Below are positions 33,896-43,482 of a DNA stretch of 64,000 nt, one piece after another. The notes beneath the pieces were generated by a model. That model was given only the letters and a program-made list of their open reading frames with translations, made no database searches and was not told where the DNA came from. A program made the position numbers and the translations under genes. This DNA comes from Paenibacillus polymyxa M1. Lineage in GTDB: Bacteria; Bacillota; Bacilli; Paenibacillales; Paenibacillaceae. The stretch spans positions 688,501-752,500 of the forward strand of contig NC_017542.1 of the NCBI RefSeq assembly GCF_000237325.1. Direction: 5' to 3'. Position 1 is the stretch's first letter. Every line of letters starts with the position of its first letter.

Positions 33896-34747
33896 TTAAT
33901 CAATTGTACATATTTTCCCCTTTAGAGGATACTCTCTACTGGAAGATAAGAATATAATCTTTTCGTCAAAATATTTATTAAAATAGTTGTTCGTTTTTAA
34001 ATGAATATCAGGCTGATACCATTTAGAAAACCCATTTCGCTGAAACAACAAAGGCATACCCAATTGCTCGGATCGCTTCCCCTTTAAACCATCTCCAATG
34101 TTCAGCGAATCAATATATATTCGATCAACAATCCCCTGTAATCTTTTGGGGAAATCTGGCGTGAAAGGCAAAAGAGGAGAAATGGATGCCTGTGTAGCAA
34201 TTCCTGCTGCATGGACATTTCTAAGAGCCTTTAAGCGCAGGTTGATCCCTGGAGCTAAAGGTGCAAAAAGTCGCTTTACATCTTCTCGGTCTGTTTCAAT
34301 AGTCATAGAAACTAATAACCCACAACGTTGTTGTAATTCTAAAAGTATATCGAGGTCTCTAACCACCAGAGGACTTCTTGTTTGGATTTGAAGGAAATCC
34401 GGTGGAGATTCAATCATCTCCGTTAATATTTTTCTTGTGATCTCAACCTTACGCTCGATGGGTTGGTATGGATCTGTAGCAGTAGACATGAATATATTGA
34501 TAGGTTTATTTCTTCGGCGGAGACTATTAATTTCTTTACTATAGTTTTGAACAGCATTTATTTTAATATCAATCCATTCTCCCCAAGGAATATCTTTATA
34601 TTTTTGAATGGGCATTTCTCTAACATAGCAATAACTACATCCAAAAGCACAACCACTGAAAGGATTCAAAGAGTGAGTAAATCCAACAGTAGATGCTCCT
34701 TTGGTTTCGCTCAAAATTTTTTTTGCCATCGTATTATCAATCTGCAT
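33896..34747 (-). CDS. Radical SAM protein, SPL-like
   Basis: A 283-residue radical SAM enzyme with the cluster-binding motif CAFGCSYCY (CxxxCxxC) near residue 32, preceded by NPFSG, and the later STATDPYQPIERK, IQTRSPLVVRDLD and SMTIETDRED segments seen in the SPL/Rv2578c-type family. The substrate is unknown; these proteins are related to spore photoproduct lyase but are not the lyase itself. AAGGGG precedes the ATG. Confidence 0.85.
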   Translation of the reverse strand: MQIDNTMAKKILSETKGASTVGFTHSLNPFSGCAFGCSYCYVREMPIQKYKDIPWGEWIDIKINAVQNYSKEINSLRRRNKPINIFMSTATDPYQPIERKVEITRKILTEMIESPPDFLQIQTRSPLVVRDLDILLELQQRCGLLVSMTIETDREDVKRLFAPLAPGINLRLKALRNVHAAGIATQASISPLLPFTPDFPKRLQGIVDRIYIDSLNIGDGLKGKRSEQLGMPLLFQRNGFSKWYQPDIHLKTNNYFNKYFDEKIIFLSSSREYPLKGKICTID

Positions 34748-34802
34748 GTTGGATACCCCTTCATTTTAAATATTTACATAAATGAAATTCCGAATGAACA
34801 GA

Positions 34803-34839
34803 AACTCCCTCCATCAGTTCAACTGATAAAGGGAGTTTT
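34803..34839 (-). terminator. Terminator of the NTF2-like gene
   Basis: ACTCCCT with AGGGAGT, plus an inner ATCAGTT / AACTGAT stem; U-rich on the minus strand. Confidence 0.6.
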
Positions 34840-34867
34840 AATTAATTATAGTAAAAGGTGTGTTTAT

Positions 34868-35308
34868 TTAGAACGTATCAAGACCCGATATAATCCCAGG
34901 ATGGCGGACAAAAGACCAATGGGAATGTACTGTGCGCCATTCGCCATTAATTAAACGAAAAACTTCAGTAGTATTCCAACTTTTTTGAAGTTTTTCTTGT
35001 CCATCTTCTCCTGCTACGTAATTGTATAAATTATAACTCAACACAGCCAAATCACCAGCTTGAGTGACAGCGACATCGGGATTGAGATATTCACTCCGAA
35101 TAATATTAGGATTTTTATAGCGTGACAAAATATGTTCTCTCACCGCTGAATTACCTACAATAAGTTTTTCAGTCACAGGATCGAAGTATGAAATATCATC
35201 ACTGTAACTATCCAGGTACCCAAAGCAGTCTCCTTGATTCCACCGTTCATTATTGGCGCGTTCTATATTCAATACAGTTTCAGCTACTTCTTTGATATTT
35301 ACACTCAT
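34868..35308 (-). CDS. NTF2-like / DUF4440-type small protein
   Basis: A 146-residue SnoaL/NTF2-fold protein: N-terminal helix KEVAETVLNIERANNERWNQGD, then DDISYFDPVTEKLIVG and the terminal strand WNTTEVFRLINGEWRTVHSHWSF. AAAGGAG precedes the ATG. It is divergent from an AraC regulator 138 bases away, which is its probable controller. Such proteins may be enzymes or binding proteins; no catalytic role can be read. Confidence 0.78.
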   Translation of the reverse strand: MSVNIKEVAETVLNIERANNERWNQGDCFGYLDSYSDDISYFDPVTEKLIVGNSAVREHILSRYKNPNIIRSEYLNPDVAVTQAGDLAVLSYNLYNYVAGEDGQEKLQKSWNTTEVFRLINGEWRTVHSHWSFVRHPGIISGLDTF

Positions 35309-35446
35309 TTTTTTTACTCCTTTTTTTTAGATGTTGGAAATGATATGATCATTTTAGGTCATTCAACACGAACGATAAAGGCAAAACCGGGGAAATAAAT
35401 GATACTTTTCGGACATTCTACATTTTTAGTATAGGAGGTTTATGTA

Positions 35447-36340
35447 GTGGTTCGCATATCAAAGCAGAAAAGAAATATAGAACGTCTTAAATATCAACCT
35501 GTACTACCTTATCCATACGATGTAGAAATTTTTCGAGTCTCTGATCTTAAACAACGGACACCCAAAGAAAGGATGAGTGTAACTTATAGATATGAATTCT
35601 ATATGCTTATATGTGTTACTCAAGGTGAGTGTATACAATGGGTCGATTTTGAGCCGATTTCCTGTAGCACAGGAACCTTTCTTGCCATATCCCCAGGTCA
35701 AGTTCATAATTTCGGACATGATGAGAATTGGGATGGATGGATTATTTTGTTTCGTTCGGAGTTTCTTATACCTAACACATCAACATTAAATGAGCTTAAA
35801 CTAGCTTTTGATTTTGGAAGGCTACCAAGCATTCTAAATTTAAATCATAATGAGTTGCGTCGTAGCATCGCTTCTATCGAACAAATGATCGAAGACTTGT
35901 TGATTGAAGGGACAGAAGAAGATATTCATATGTTGTTGCGTTACCAACTCTACGCATTTGTAACTTGGCTCAGTATTCTTCATAAATGCAAACGGATGAA
36001 TGAAACAATAGATTCTCAAACATCGCTGCGTTTTATAAGCTTCCAGAAACTCGTTGAAAAATACTTCGCTAAGTTGAGCCATGTCAGTGAATACGCTACT
36101 CGCCTAAACTGCACGGAAAAAACTCTAACTCGGGCAACTATGGCAGCAGTTGGAATAAGTGCAAAGGCTTTCATTTCGGCCCGGATTAATCTTGAAGCAA
36201 AACGTCTGTTAATGCATACGGACTATTCTATTAGTGACATTGCGGAAAAACTTAACTTCAAGGAAGCAACCCACTTTAGTAAATTTTTCAAACGTGAAAC
36301 AGGTTGTACGCCTGCAGAATTTCGACAGCAGCATCTTTGA
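35447..36340 (+). CDS. AraC family transcriptional regulator
   Basis: GTG start eight bases after AGGAGG. The N-terminal cupin-like domain (about residues 40-130) carries GTFLAISPGQVHNFGHDE; the two C-terminal helix-turn-helix motifs (about 205-295) include RLNCTEKTLTRATMAAVGI and SISDIAEKLNFKEATHFSKFFKRETGCTP-type residues. It is divergent from the NTF2-like gene, the likely target. The effector is unknown. Confidence 0.87.
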   Translation: MVRISKQKRNIERLKYQPVLPYPYDVEIFRVSDLKQRTPKERMSVTYRYEFYMLICVTQGECIQWVDFEPISCSTGTFLAISPGQVHNFGHDENWDGWIILFRSEFLIPNTSTLNELKLAFDFGRLPSILNLNHNELRRSIASIEQMIEDLLIEGTEEDIHMLLRYQLYAFVTWLSILHKCKRMNETIDSQTSLRFISFQKLVEKYFAKLSHVSEYATRLNCTEKTLTRATMAAVGISAKAFISARINLEAKRLLMHTDYSISDIAEKLNFKEATHFSKFFKRETGCTPAEFRQQHL

Positions 36341-36463
36341 AATTATTAACTTACTCGAGTGTCTACTACTATATTTCATAATTGAATAAAACACTAATTG
36401 TAGTTATATATTAATGTTATCTTATGAACTCTTTTAAAATGCGTTGTTTAAGGAAGTGATTTT

Positions 36464-37792
36464 ATGATCCAAGGATCTTTATTTGATGACGAGTATGATC
36501 AGGGGCGGCCTTTAGCAAATCGGGTACGTCCACAAAATTTAGAAGAATTTGTAGGTCAAAAACATTTGCTTGAACCCGGAAAAGTATTACGTGAAATGAT
36601 TGAGAATGATCAAGTTTCATCTATGATTTTTTGGGGGCCACCAGGAGTGGGAAAGACAACGTTAGCTAAAATAATCGCCAATCAAACCCAATCTAAATTT
36701 ATTGATTTTAGCGCTGTGACTAGCGGTATCAAAGATATTCGTAGTGTCATGAAAGAAGCTGAAGGAAACAGGCAATTAGGTGAGAAAACACTTTTATTTA
36801 TTGATGAAATTCATCGTTTTAACAAAGCACAGCAGGATGCCTTTCTGCCTTATGTGGAAAAAGGAAGCATTATATTGATTGGAGCAACAACCGAAAATCC
36901 ATCGTTTGAAGTAAATTCAGCCTTGCTTTCTCGTAGTAAAGTGTTTGTGCTTCATCCACTCAATCATGCAGATATTTTAGAACTATTGCAAAAAGCATTA
37001 GCGAACCCAAAAGGGTTTAATAATCAATCAATCGAGATCGAAGACGGCGTTTTATCAGCGATTGCTGAATATTGCGATGGAGATGCCAGAGTAGCTTTAA
37101 ACACACTAGAAATGGCTGTATTACACGGGAAAAAATCAGATGGGTCCATTGTAGTGAATAAAAACGATTTAGTACAAATGTTAAATCGCAAGTCATTGTT
37201 ATATGACAAAAATGGTGAGGAACATTATAACATCATATCTGCTTTGCATAAGGCGATGAGAAATAGTGATGTTAATGCTGCAATTTACTGGTTATCGCGC
37301 ATGTTGGAGTCCGGAGAAGATCCATTATTTATTGCCCGAAGATTGGTCAGATTTGCAAGTGAAGACATTGGTTTAGCAGATAACCGAGCTTTGGAGATAT
37401 CAGTAGCTGTCTTCCAGGCTTGTCAGTTTATTGGTATGCCAGAGTGCGATGTACATCTAACCCAAGCTGTCATTTATCTCACCTTGGCCCCGAAGTCCAA
37501 CGCAGCTTATTTGGCCTATAGAGCTGCCAAAAAAGACGCCCTGCATTCCGTAAATGAACCTGTTCCCTTGCATTTACGAAATGCTCCGACTAAGTTGATG
37601 AAAGAACTGAATTACGGGAAAGGTTATAAATATGCCCATGATACACAAGAAAAATTAACAATGATGCAGACCATGCCAGATTCTCTCATCGGACGGGAAT
37701 ATTACCACCCCACTATACAAGGATCTGAAATGAAATTTAAACAACGGATGGAAGAGATTTCAGCATGGTATGCAAGCCACAAAGAAACCTAA
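36464..37792 (+). CDS. rarA: Replication-associated recombination protein A (RarA/MgsA)
   Basis: A 442-residue AAA+ ATPase related to clamp loaders that acts at stalled replication forks. It carries Walker A GPPGVGKTT, Walker B LLFIDEIHRF, sensor 1 IGATTENPSFEVN, sensor 2 GDARVALNTLE, and the family C-terminal block YHPTIQGSEMKFKQRMEEI. Length matches the family. AAGGAAG precedes the ATG. It lies in a short plus-strand series with MmcQ and MaoC genes. Confidence 0.93.
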   Translation: MIQGSLFDDEYDQGRPLANRVRPQNLEEFVGQKHLLEPGKVLREMIENDQVSSMIFWGPPGVGKTTLAKIIANQTQSKFIDFSAVTSGIKDIRSVMKEAEGNRQLGEKTLLFIDEIHRFNKAQQDAFLPYVEKGSIILIGATTENPSFEVNSALLSRSKVFVLHPLNHADILELLQKALANPKGFNNQSIEIEDGVLSAIAEYCDGDARVALNTLEMAVLHGKKSDGSIVVNKNDLVQMLNRKSLLYDKNGEEHYNIISALHKAMRNSDVNAAIYWLSRMLESGEDPLFIARRLVRFASEDIGLADNRALEISVAVFQACQFIGMPECDVHLTQAVIYLTLAPKSNAAYLAYRAAKKDALHSVNEPVPLHLRNAPTKLMKELNYGKGYKYAHDTQEKLTMMQTMPDSLIGREYYHPTIQGSEMKFKQRMEEISAWYASHKET

Positions 37793-37839
37793 TTGCGTTT
37801 AATGCATAGAAGATCCAATAGAAATCGAGGTAATTCGTC

Positions 37840-38187
37840 ATGACAATAGAAGAAATTATTGAGCATTGCTTATCATATCCAAGTTCATATGAAGATCACC
37901 CTTTTGGAGACGGATGGACTGCGATGAGACATCAAGGGAACAAAAAAATTTTTGCCTTGATATACAATCATGATGAGCATCTTTGCGTCAACCTAAAATG
38001 CAACCCTGATCATGCTGATTTTTTGCGAAAAGCGTTTGAAGAGGTAAAGCCTGGTTATCACATGAACAAGGAACATTGGAATACAGTAATATTAGATGGT
38101 GATCTACCAGAAGATGAAATTCACGATATGGTGCATCATAGCTTCAAATTGACCAAGCCAAAAAGCTCCAAAAAACATACTAGCTAG
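37840..38187 (+). CDS. MmcQ/YjbR family protein
   Basis: A 115-residue MmcQ/YjbR protein of the CyaY-like double-wing DNA-binding fold. Recognisable parts are YPSSYEDHPFGDGWTAMRH, VNLKCNPDHADFLR and PGYHMNKEHWNTVILDGDLP. Exact role is unknown. It follows rarA after 47 bases. Confidence 0.85.
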   Translation: MTIEEIIEHCLSYPSSYEDHPFGDGWTAMRHQGNKKIFALIYNHDEHLCVNLKCNPDHADFLRKAFEEVKPGYHMNKEHWNTVILDGDLPEDEIHDMVHHSFKLTKPKSSKKHTS

Positions 38188-38261
38188 AGAATAAATTTCT
38201 TATTGATAATTAAATTTTGCGGAAGTCATTATGTAAAAGTATCCGTTTCGAGAGGTGTAAT

Positions 38262-38687
38262 ATGAAGTTTAATGAATTCTTTGTAGGGCAGCGGTTCGAG
38301 ACTGATTCTATAAAAGTAACCAAAGAAAAAATTATAGAATTCGCATCTGAATTTGACCCTCAGTACATGCATTTGGATGAGAAGAAAACTCAGGAAGGCA
38401 TATTTGGAGGAATTATTGCTTCAGGAATCCAAACATTAGCTCTAACATTTAAACTATGGGTAGAGTGTGGTTTATACGGTGAGGATGTAGTGGCTGGTAC
38501 TGCTATGGATAATATCCGATTTATGAAACCTGTATACCCTGATGATGAGTTACATGTAGTTGTTGAAGTCATTAATCTAGAAGATAACCGAAAGAATACA
38601 GGAATTGTAACTGTGAATTTATCCACTTTTAATCATACGACTCAAAAAATTTTTGAAGGGGACCTTTCTGTAATAATAAAAAAATAG
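38262..38687 (+). CDS. MaoC family dehydratase
   Basis: A 141-residue hotdog-fold enzyme with the R-hydratase motif EFDPQYMHLDEKK, GGIIASGIQTLAL and the C-terminal strand GIVTVNLSTFNHTTQKIFEG. MaoC-type proteins hydrate 2-enoyl-CoA thioesters; the catalytic Asp-His pair is kept. ATG 38262 after GAGAGG; the frame opens 15 codons earlier. Confidence 0.87.
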   Translation: MKFNEFFVGQRFETDSIKVTKEKIIEFASEFDPQYMHLDEKKTQEGIFGGIIASGIQTLALTFKLWVECGLYGEDVVAGTAMDNIRFMKPVYPDDELHVVVEVINLEDNRKNTGIVTVNLSTFNHTTQKIFEGDLSVIIKK

Positions 38688-38779
38688 CGTATCTTTAAAT
38701 AAATGAAATTGACGGGATATCCCTCATTCACGTATTGGGATAATACCAGCGTCGCTGTCACCAAGTGCAAGCGTATAGG

Positions 38780-39310
38780 TTAGATTGGAAATTTGTGGAT
38801 AACCTCGTTGTACTCGTTTGTGTTTCGGTAATGGCGAGCTTTGAATACACCTCTAATGACTTGCGGCTTTCATGGCCGGAGTACGGTTGTATGAGTGCGT
38901 CGTCAATTCTCTTCTTTATCAGCCAGGTTAGTAGGAAGTGGCGTAGTTTATGTGGCGTAAGGTTTTATGTAAGACCGGCTTCTTCCGAATACTTGGCTAA
39001 AATTTTCCAAATACCTCGATCCGTATATTTCTCTTCCACGATGACTCAAATAGATACATTGCCTGTTTTTTATTCATCGCGTCAACATACATGGCCAGTA
39101 CTTCTTTAAATGACTGTGGGAAAATGGAACAATGCGATCCTTGCAGTCCTTTCCGTTATTAATGCGAATTTGGCAGCAATGAAAATCAATGTCCGTCAGC
39201 CGAATATTGATGAGTTCGCTTACCCCGATTGCGGTATACATGAGCGTCTTAACAATCAGTGTCCGGAGGTATAACGACAGGATGATTTCCTGAAATTTTC
39301 CAACAAAAAA
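38780..39310 (-). pseudogene. Tyrosine recombinase/integrase remnant
   Basis: Minus-strand frames spell an integrase C-terminal half: [90 protein letters not shown] and, after a shift, [12 protein letters not shown] before a stop at 38780. The catalytic Arg of the RHxxxTW-type motif and GH are visible, but at least three frameshifts and an internal stop break it. A mobile element once sat here. Confidence 0.75.
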
Positions 39311-39452
39311 ATGACTTTGGTAGGTTCAATTTGGGCGTATTGTTGTTTGTGATTTAGATAACATAAAGTTAACCTTATTCATAAATAATGTTAATTTTAT
39401 GTCATTCATCGCTTCAATTGCTCTGATATAATTTCTGCTAGGTAGATGAGTT

Positions 39453-39644
39453 TTGCTTTCAGGATGTGGGTCAGATAAGCCTACAATGGTTACGCGAGGT
39501 GCGAGCGAGCCTCCCAGTAAACAAGTAACAACTCAACCGGAACAAAATACTGAGGCAAAACTGATAAAGGCATCGGAAAATAAAGAAAAAGTATCACCCC
39601 ATTTGTTATACAGCAGTGAAGGAGTACTCGCTGTATGGAAGTAG
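39453..39644 (+). pseudogene. Truncated lipoprotein fragment
   Basis: The frame begins LLSGCGSD, an exact lipobox without its hydrophobic signal, followed by a Ser/Thr/Glu-rich linker (PSKQVTTQPEQNTEAK). It stops after 63 codons. This is probably a gene that lost both its 5' end and most of its 3' part. Confidence 0.5.
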
Positions 39645-39764
39645 CTTTTAGCACATGGTGATATAAAAACGATGGAATAGGAGATTTTAATCCATACGGG
39701 GATTAATTCAGTTAGGAAGCGAGTAAACATGCGAAAACATAACTTTATAGTAGGAGTGTGAGAT

Positions 39765-40364
39765 ATGAAAAAAACATTATTGGCTTGTATTATGATAATG
39801 TTGATGCTAGCATCAGCTTGTGGAAATGTTGACACGACATCAAATCCAAATACTTCTAGTGAGCCTAAACCTGAAACGGAAGAGTCTATTATTCCAAAAA
39901 ACACATCCGAATATTGTACTGTAGAACGTATAAGTCTGGATAGTGAAACTGAAAAATATTTCTATGGAACTTGGAAAGTTGAGAAGCTTTTAGGATTTGC
40001 AAATTCATATAATGATGCTTCTGAATATCCAACAGGGCAAAAATTTATTGGAGACGAAATTATAATCAAAAAAGACTTTTTTTCATCAAAAGGACTTAAA
40101 AACTATAGTAATTATCAATATGAATTAAAAAATCCATTATATGAGATTACAGCGACATGCCATAACTCTGACTCTTTTTATAGATTATATAAAATAGATA
40201 TCCCAGACTTAAATATAAATGATGTAGTAAAAGCAATAGATATAAGTGACCCTTCTACAAAACTTAGCATACCTGTAAGTGTAAGTTTTTTTGTTGTTAA
40301 TAACGAGAGGCTTATCTTGTTATCAGAGGCAACTATTTTTGAACTTAAAAAAATTACTGATTAA
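39765..40364 (+). CDS. Lipoprotein of unknown function (199 aa)
   Basis: A type II signal peptide (MKKTLLACIMIMLMLASAC with lipobox ASAC) is followed by a Ser/Pro/Glu-rich linker and a domain with YFYGTWKVEKLLGFANSY and KFIGDEIIIKKDFF. This W-K-V-E-K pattern with a G-D-E-I strand resembles small lipocalin-like lipoproteins of Firmicutes, but no specific family is assigned. AGGAGTG precedes the ATG. It is AT-rich, like the surrounding island. Confidence 0.7.
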   Translation: MKKTLLACIMIMLMLASACGNVDTTSNPNTSSEPKPETEESIIPKNTSEYCTVERISLDSETEKYFYGTWKVEKLLGFANSYNDASEYPTGQKFIGDEIIIKKDFFSSKGLKNYSNYQYELKNPLYEITATCHNSDSFYRLYKIDIPDLNINDVVKAIDISDPSTKLSIPVSVSFFVVNNERLILLSEATIFELKKITD

Positions 40365-40472
40365 ATGAATTAAGGTTATGTAATAAGTTCTGTGCTAATA
40401 AAATAGAAAATATCCAGGAAGGTAAGTATATCCTATAAGCGATTCTGAAAATGCCTGTGAATATAATTTTTT

Positions 40473-40512
40473 AAACAAGAAAGGTCAGCCTAAAGGCTGA
40501 CCTTTCTTGTTT
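40473..40512. terminator. Bidirectional terminator
   Basis: Perfect 18-bp inverted repeat (40473-40490 with 40495-40512) with a four-base loop, between the lipoprotein gene and the convergent lysozyme gene. Confidence 0.85.
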
Positions 40513-40531
40513 ATGTCGTATAACGATTAAA

Positions 40532-41134
40532 CTATAGTGTATATACTGGATATTTGTGAGTATACTTCCTTCCTTTACAAAATAAAGTTGCTTCTTCATT
40601 TCTTCTTTTTTGTAAATTTCTATCATATGAAAATGCTTTGCTGACTAATTTTGAACAAGTATCAATTTGACTTTGTGAAAGTGGACCAACAAAAGTTGGA
40701 TATATATGCGCATTGGCAAGCATAGCTTTTACATCATTGGTTTTTAGCACCCCAGGACCTGCATTAAAAGTGAGCGAAACAAGTGCATCAAACTGAGATT
40801 GTGAAAATTTATGACCGCTAGGAAGTACCAAGTTATTTACTGCCGCTACAGCACTTGCAGTATCATTAGAAAAAAAAGTATTTGCTTTAGACTGAGAAAT
40901 TGGTGAAGTATAACCTAAATTTAAAGATTTTGATAGAGCATCAGCTTGTACTTGAGAGAGAAGAGAATCATTTGGATTACCTGTTGTATTCTTAGTATAT
41001 ACTTTAGACTTTGTTATCAAATGTCCCCATCCAACTGTTGGATACCCATAAGGATCTCCATAAAATTTCAAGGAAAATCCCTCATGTTTTTTGATAAGCT
41101 TTGCTCCATCTGTGCCTAAAGAAAAATTTGCCAT
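40532..41134 (-). CDS. GH24-type (T4-like) lysozyme
   Basis: A 200-residue peptidoglycan muramidase. The T4 lysozyme catalytic triad spacing E-x8-D-x5-T is exact: Glu in KKHEGFS, Asp in YGDPYG, Thr in PTVGWGH. A C-terminal RNLQKRRNEEATLF helix follows. There is no signal peptide, as in holin-dependent phage endolysins, but neither holin nor phage genes adjoin it. ATG 41134 after AGGAG. It may be a phage relic kept as an autolysin, or one of the cargo genes of the island. Confidence 0.85.
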   Translation of the reverse strand: MANFSLGTDGAKLIKKHEGFSLKFYGDPYGYPTVGWGHLITKSKVYTKNTTGNPNDSLLSQVQADALSKSLNLGYTSPISQSKANTFFSNDTASAVAAVNNLVLPSGHKFSQSQFDALVSLTFNAGPGVLKTNDVKAMLANAHIYPTFVGPLSQSQIDTCSKLVSKAFSYDRNLQKRRNEEATLFCKGRKYTHKYPVYTL

Positions 41135-41366
41135 AATAATCACTCCTGAAATTAATATTAGTAGAAGAACAATAAGGAGGAATCATAGACAGAGCACCAT
41201 TCCCAAGTTTTCCGCAATGCCGTATTGCCTTCACATATATAAAGAGAAATGAGTCTCTTTTTTACAACCACTCTCCAAATTTTATTTCAATTCACTAATA
41301 TCAAAAGTTTGTATAACCTCAATCATTTTGACATAGAGTTCCTGTTAATCTATAGGAGGAATGAAA

Positions 41367-41939
41367 ATGAAATTTAACAAGTTGTTCTGTGGATAAATGA
41401 ATTCGAAGATACGAAGGTATTTTACTCCAAATTGGATTATTTAATTCCGGATGATAAGGATGATAATGAATTTACGGTTTATATGGGCTACACGTAAGTG
41501 GTCTTCAAAAAGGCGGATGATCGATTCTTAGGGCAGTATGGTAAGCCTTATTATCATATAGCCATCAACATTCCAGAGAATAAATTTACAGAAGCGAAAA
41601 AAAAGGGTATCTTCTCAAATCAGTCTTATTGAAGAGGATCACGAAGATGCAGTGTTTTTCGATTTCTGGAATTCTCATTCATTCTATTTTGAGAACCCGT
41701 CAGGAAATATCGTAGAATTCATTGCTAGGCATAATATAAAAAACCAAAAGGATTATTCATTTTCGATGAAGGATTTGATCGGGGTGAGTGAGATCGGTAT
41801 CGTTTCGAAAAACGTTCCAAATGCAGTGAAAAAGTTAAATGAACTGGGGATACCGAACTTTGGAGAGTCATCTGAAAACTTTGCTCCCATAGGGGATGAG
41901 CATGGTCTATTCATCATTGTGCATAAAGGAAGAGAATGA
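41367..41939 (+). pseudogene. Decayed VOC (glyoxalase/bleomycin-resistance fold) gene
   Basis: A perfect AGGAGG seven bases before ATG 41367 is still intact. The frame then hits a frameshift near 41390, a stop after VYMGYT at about 41497 and another frameshift near 41610, then stays open to 41939. The pieces WINEFEDTKVFYSKLDYL, PYYHIAINIPENKF, FWNSHSFYFENPSGNIVEF and VSEIGIVSKNVPNAVKKLNELG are characteristic of VOC metalloenzymes. Confidence 0.7.
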
Positions 41940-42022
41940 TAGCTTTATAGTAGAGCATTCAATAGATGGCGGTAGGACGAAGAAAATTACAATAGAGAAT
42001 AAAATTGGAGGTTGATAGAATC

Positions 42023-42511
42023 ATGGATCAACAGATGGATCAACAGATGGATCAACTATATCCCTTAATAGCAGAACATGTTTTAAGTATGATACCTGAC
42101 GACAACTGGAACGAGATTTACTTATATGCCGAAATACTAGATGGATCTAGAGAGGTATATTTTTATTTCAATACTACTGAGAATGAGGCTTTTATATACT
42201 CCCATGATATTCCTGAAAAATACAGTGTGGATGAAAAAATTTACGACAAATTATTATTAGAATTGCAAACGAAATTTAAAGAATTAAGAAAAATATTTAC
42301 AGACAATGATCAAGACGCGTGGACAAATTTAACCTTAACATTGAAGTATCCTGGTAAGTTGAAGATTCATTATGATTATGAAGATATAATAGCTTCAACA
42401 CTAACCCCAACTCAAAGACAAATGATTTTTGAGTATCGATATTTAGGTTTGCTTCCTGAGAATGGAAAAAACAAACTATTTGTAGAAAATTATTTTAATA
42501 GTCAAGATTAA
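42023..42511 (+). CDS. YezG family immunity protein (DUF600)
   Basis: A 162-residue protein matching the YezG family: NWNEIYLYAEILDGSREVYFYF, SHDIPEKYSVDEKIYDKLLLEL, DQDAWTNLTLTLKYPGKLKIHYDYED and FEYRYLGLLPENGK. YezG-type proteins neutralise LXG or other polymorphic toxins by binding the toxin's nuclease domain. No toxin gene is adjacent, so it is an orphan. The 5' end carries three copies of a 12-base unit encoding MDQQ/MDQL; translation may begin at any of them, 42023 being closest to GGAGG. Confidence 0.87.
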   Translation: MDQQMDQQMDQLYPLIAEHVLSMIPDDNWNEIYLYAEILDGSREVYFYFNTTENEAFIYSHDIPEKYSVDEKIYDKLLLELQTKFKELRKIFTDNDQDAWTNLTLTLKYPGKLKIHYDYEDIIASTLTPTQRQMIFEYRYLGLLPENGKNKLFVENYFNSQD

Positions 42512-42577
42512 TAGCTCTGTAGAACCAACCTAACTATGACAAACTATTGGGGGAGTTTTGCATAAATGGGGGCTACC

Positions 42578-42622
42578 CAGTGCCGAATGAACTTATCATT
42601 CAATCAATAACACTTATAACCC
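42578..42622. repeat. Diverged direct repeat, copy A
   Basis: About 45 bases with the pattern CAGTGCCGAATGA, CATTCAATCAATAACAC and TTATAACCC; matches 42977-43024 at most positions. Confidence 0.4.
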
Positions 42623-42628
42623 GAGTAA

Positions 42629-42811
42629 TTTTTAACTGGATTTGATCACATAGATTCGGGTGATAAGGAATTTATTTCTGGAAAAGTTGCTTTCGAGCTA
42701 GGTGATTTAGAAACAGCGAAAGAATTTTTCATCATCGCCAATAGGAAATCAGAAGGTAGATGTTTTGGAAGTCCACAGAACACTAAATATCTCAAATTTT
42801 TCAAAAGTTAA
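42629..42811 (+). pseudogene. Immunity-protein-like remnant
   Basis: An open frame reads HIDSGDKEFISGKVAFELGD, LETAKEFFIIANRKSEGRCF and NTKYLKFFKS then stop. It has no start codon or ribosome binding site. The AKEFF..ANRKSEGRCF pattern resembles the C-terminal repeat part of a family of Bacillus immunity-like proteins; identity is tentative. Confidence 0.4.
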
Positions 42812-42976
42812 AGATTTAATTGCGGCAATAAGCTATGGATTTTTGTGTAATTTCATGAAAACACTATTAACAACTCCACAACATGGACTATTCGCCCGTG
42901 TTGTGGTTTCTTTATATCCACCGCTATATGCCGAACAATACAAACATACAGGTGGCGGCTTCTGAAAAAGACCCCA

Positions 42977-43024
42977 TCCACTGCCGAGTAAGTCATCTAT
43001 TCATTCAAAAACACATATAACCCC
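42977..43024. repeat. Diverged direct repeat, copy B
   Basis: CACTGCCGAGTAAG, TATTCATTCAAAAACAC, ATATAACCCC; compare copy A. Such paired fragments usually mark old duplications or element ends. Confidence 0.4.
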
Positions 43025-43482
43025 TGTAGTACCTGTATAAAGATTTCTCGATTATGTTTGTACGCACATTAAAATGCCTTAATTTAACCTAAATAATGCT
43101 ATTCCGTTACATTGAACAAGTTGATTATGGTCAGGTAATACCATAATTCCCCTTTTTTATTACCTTCGTTTTCTTGCGGTTTTACAAAAATTCATCGAAA
43201 TCGTACAATACGCCGCCTTGATATGGAAGATGAGAAGGTAACAACTCGCATCATTGAGGATAAATCGTACGACAATGAAAGTAGAGGCGGCTAAAACGAA
43301 TACATTTTTGATTTTGTCAGCAACAGAACGGTACAATTATTGCGATTTTTACTCCGAAGAAGGAAATCTGGTGGTGACCAGTTTACATAAAAAGTAGGTC
43401 ACGTAGTAAGGCTAGCCGTCAACTCCCACCTTTCTATAATACAAGCGGAAAATCTATCAGAAGTTTTGCCCGCGGGGGACGC

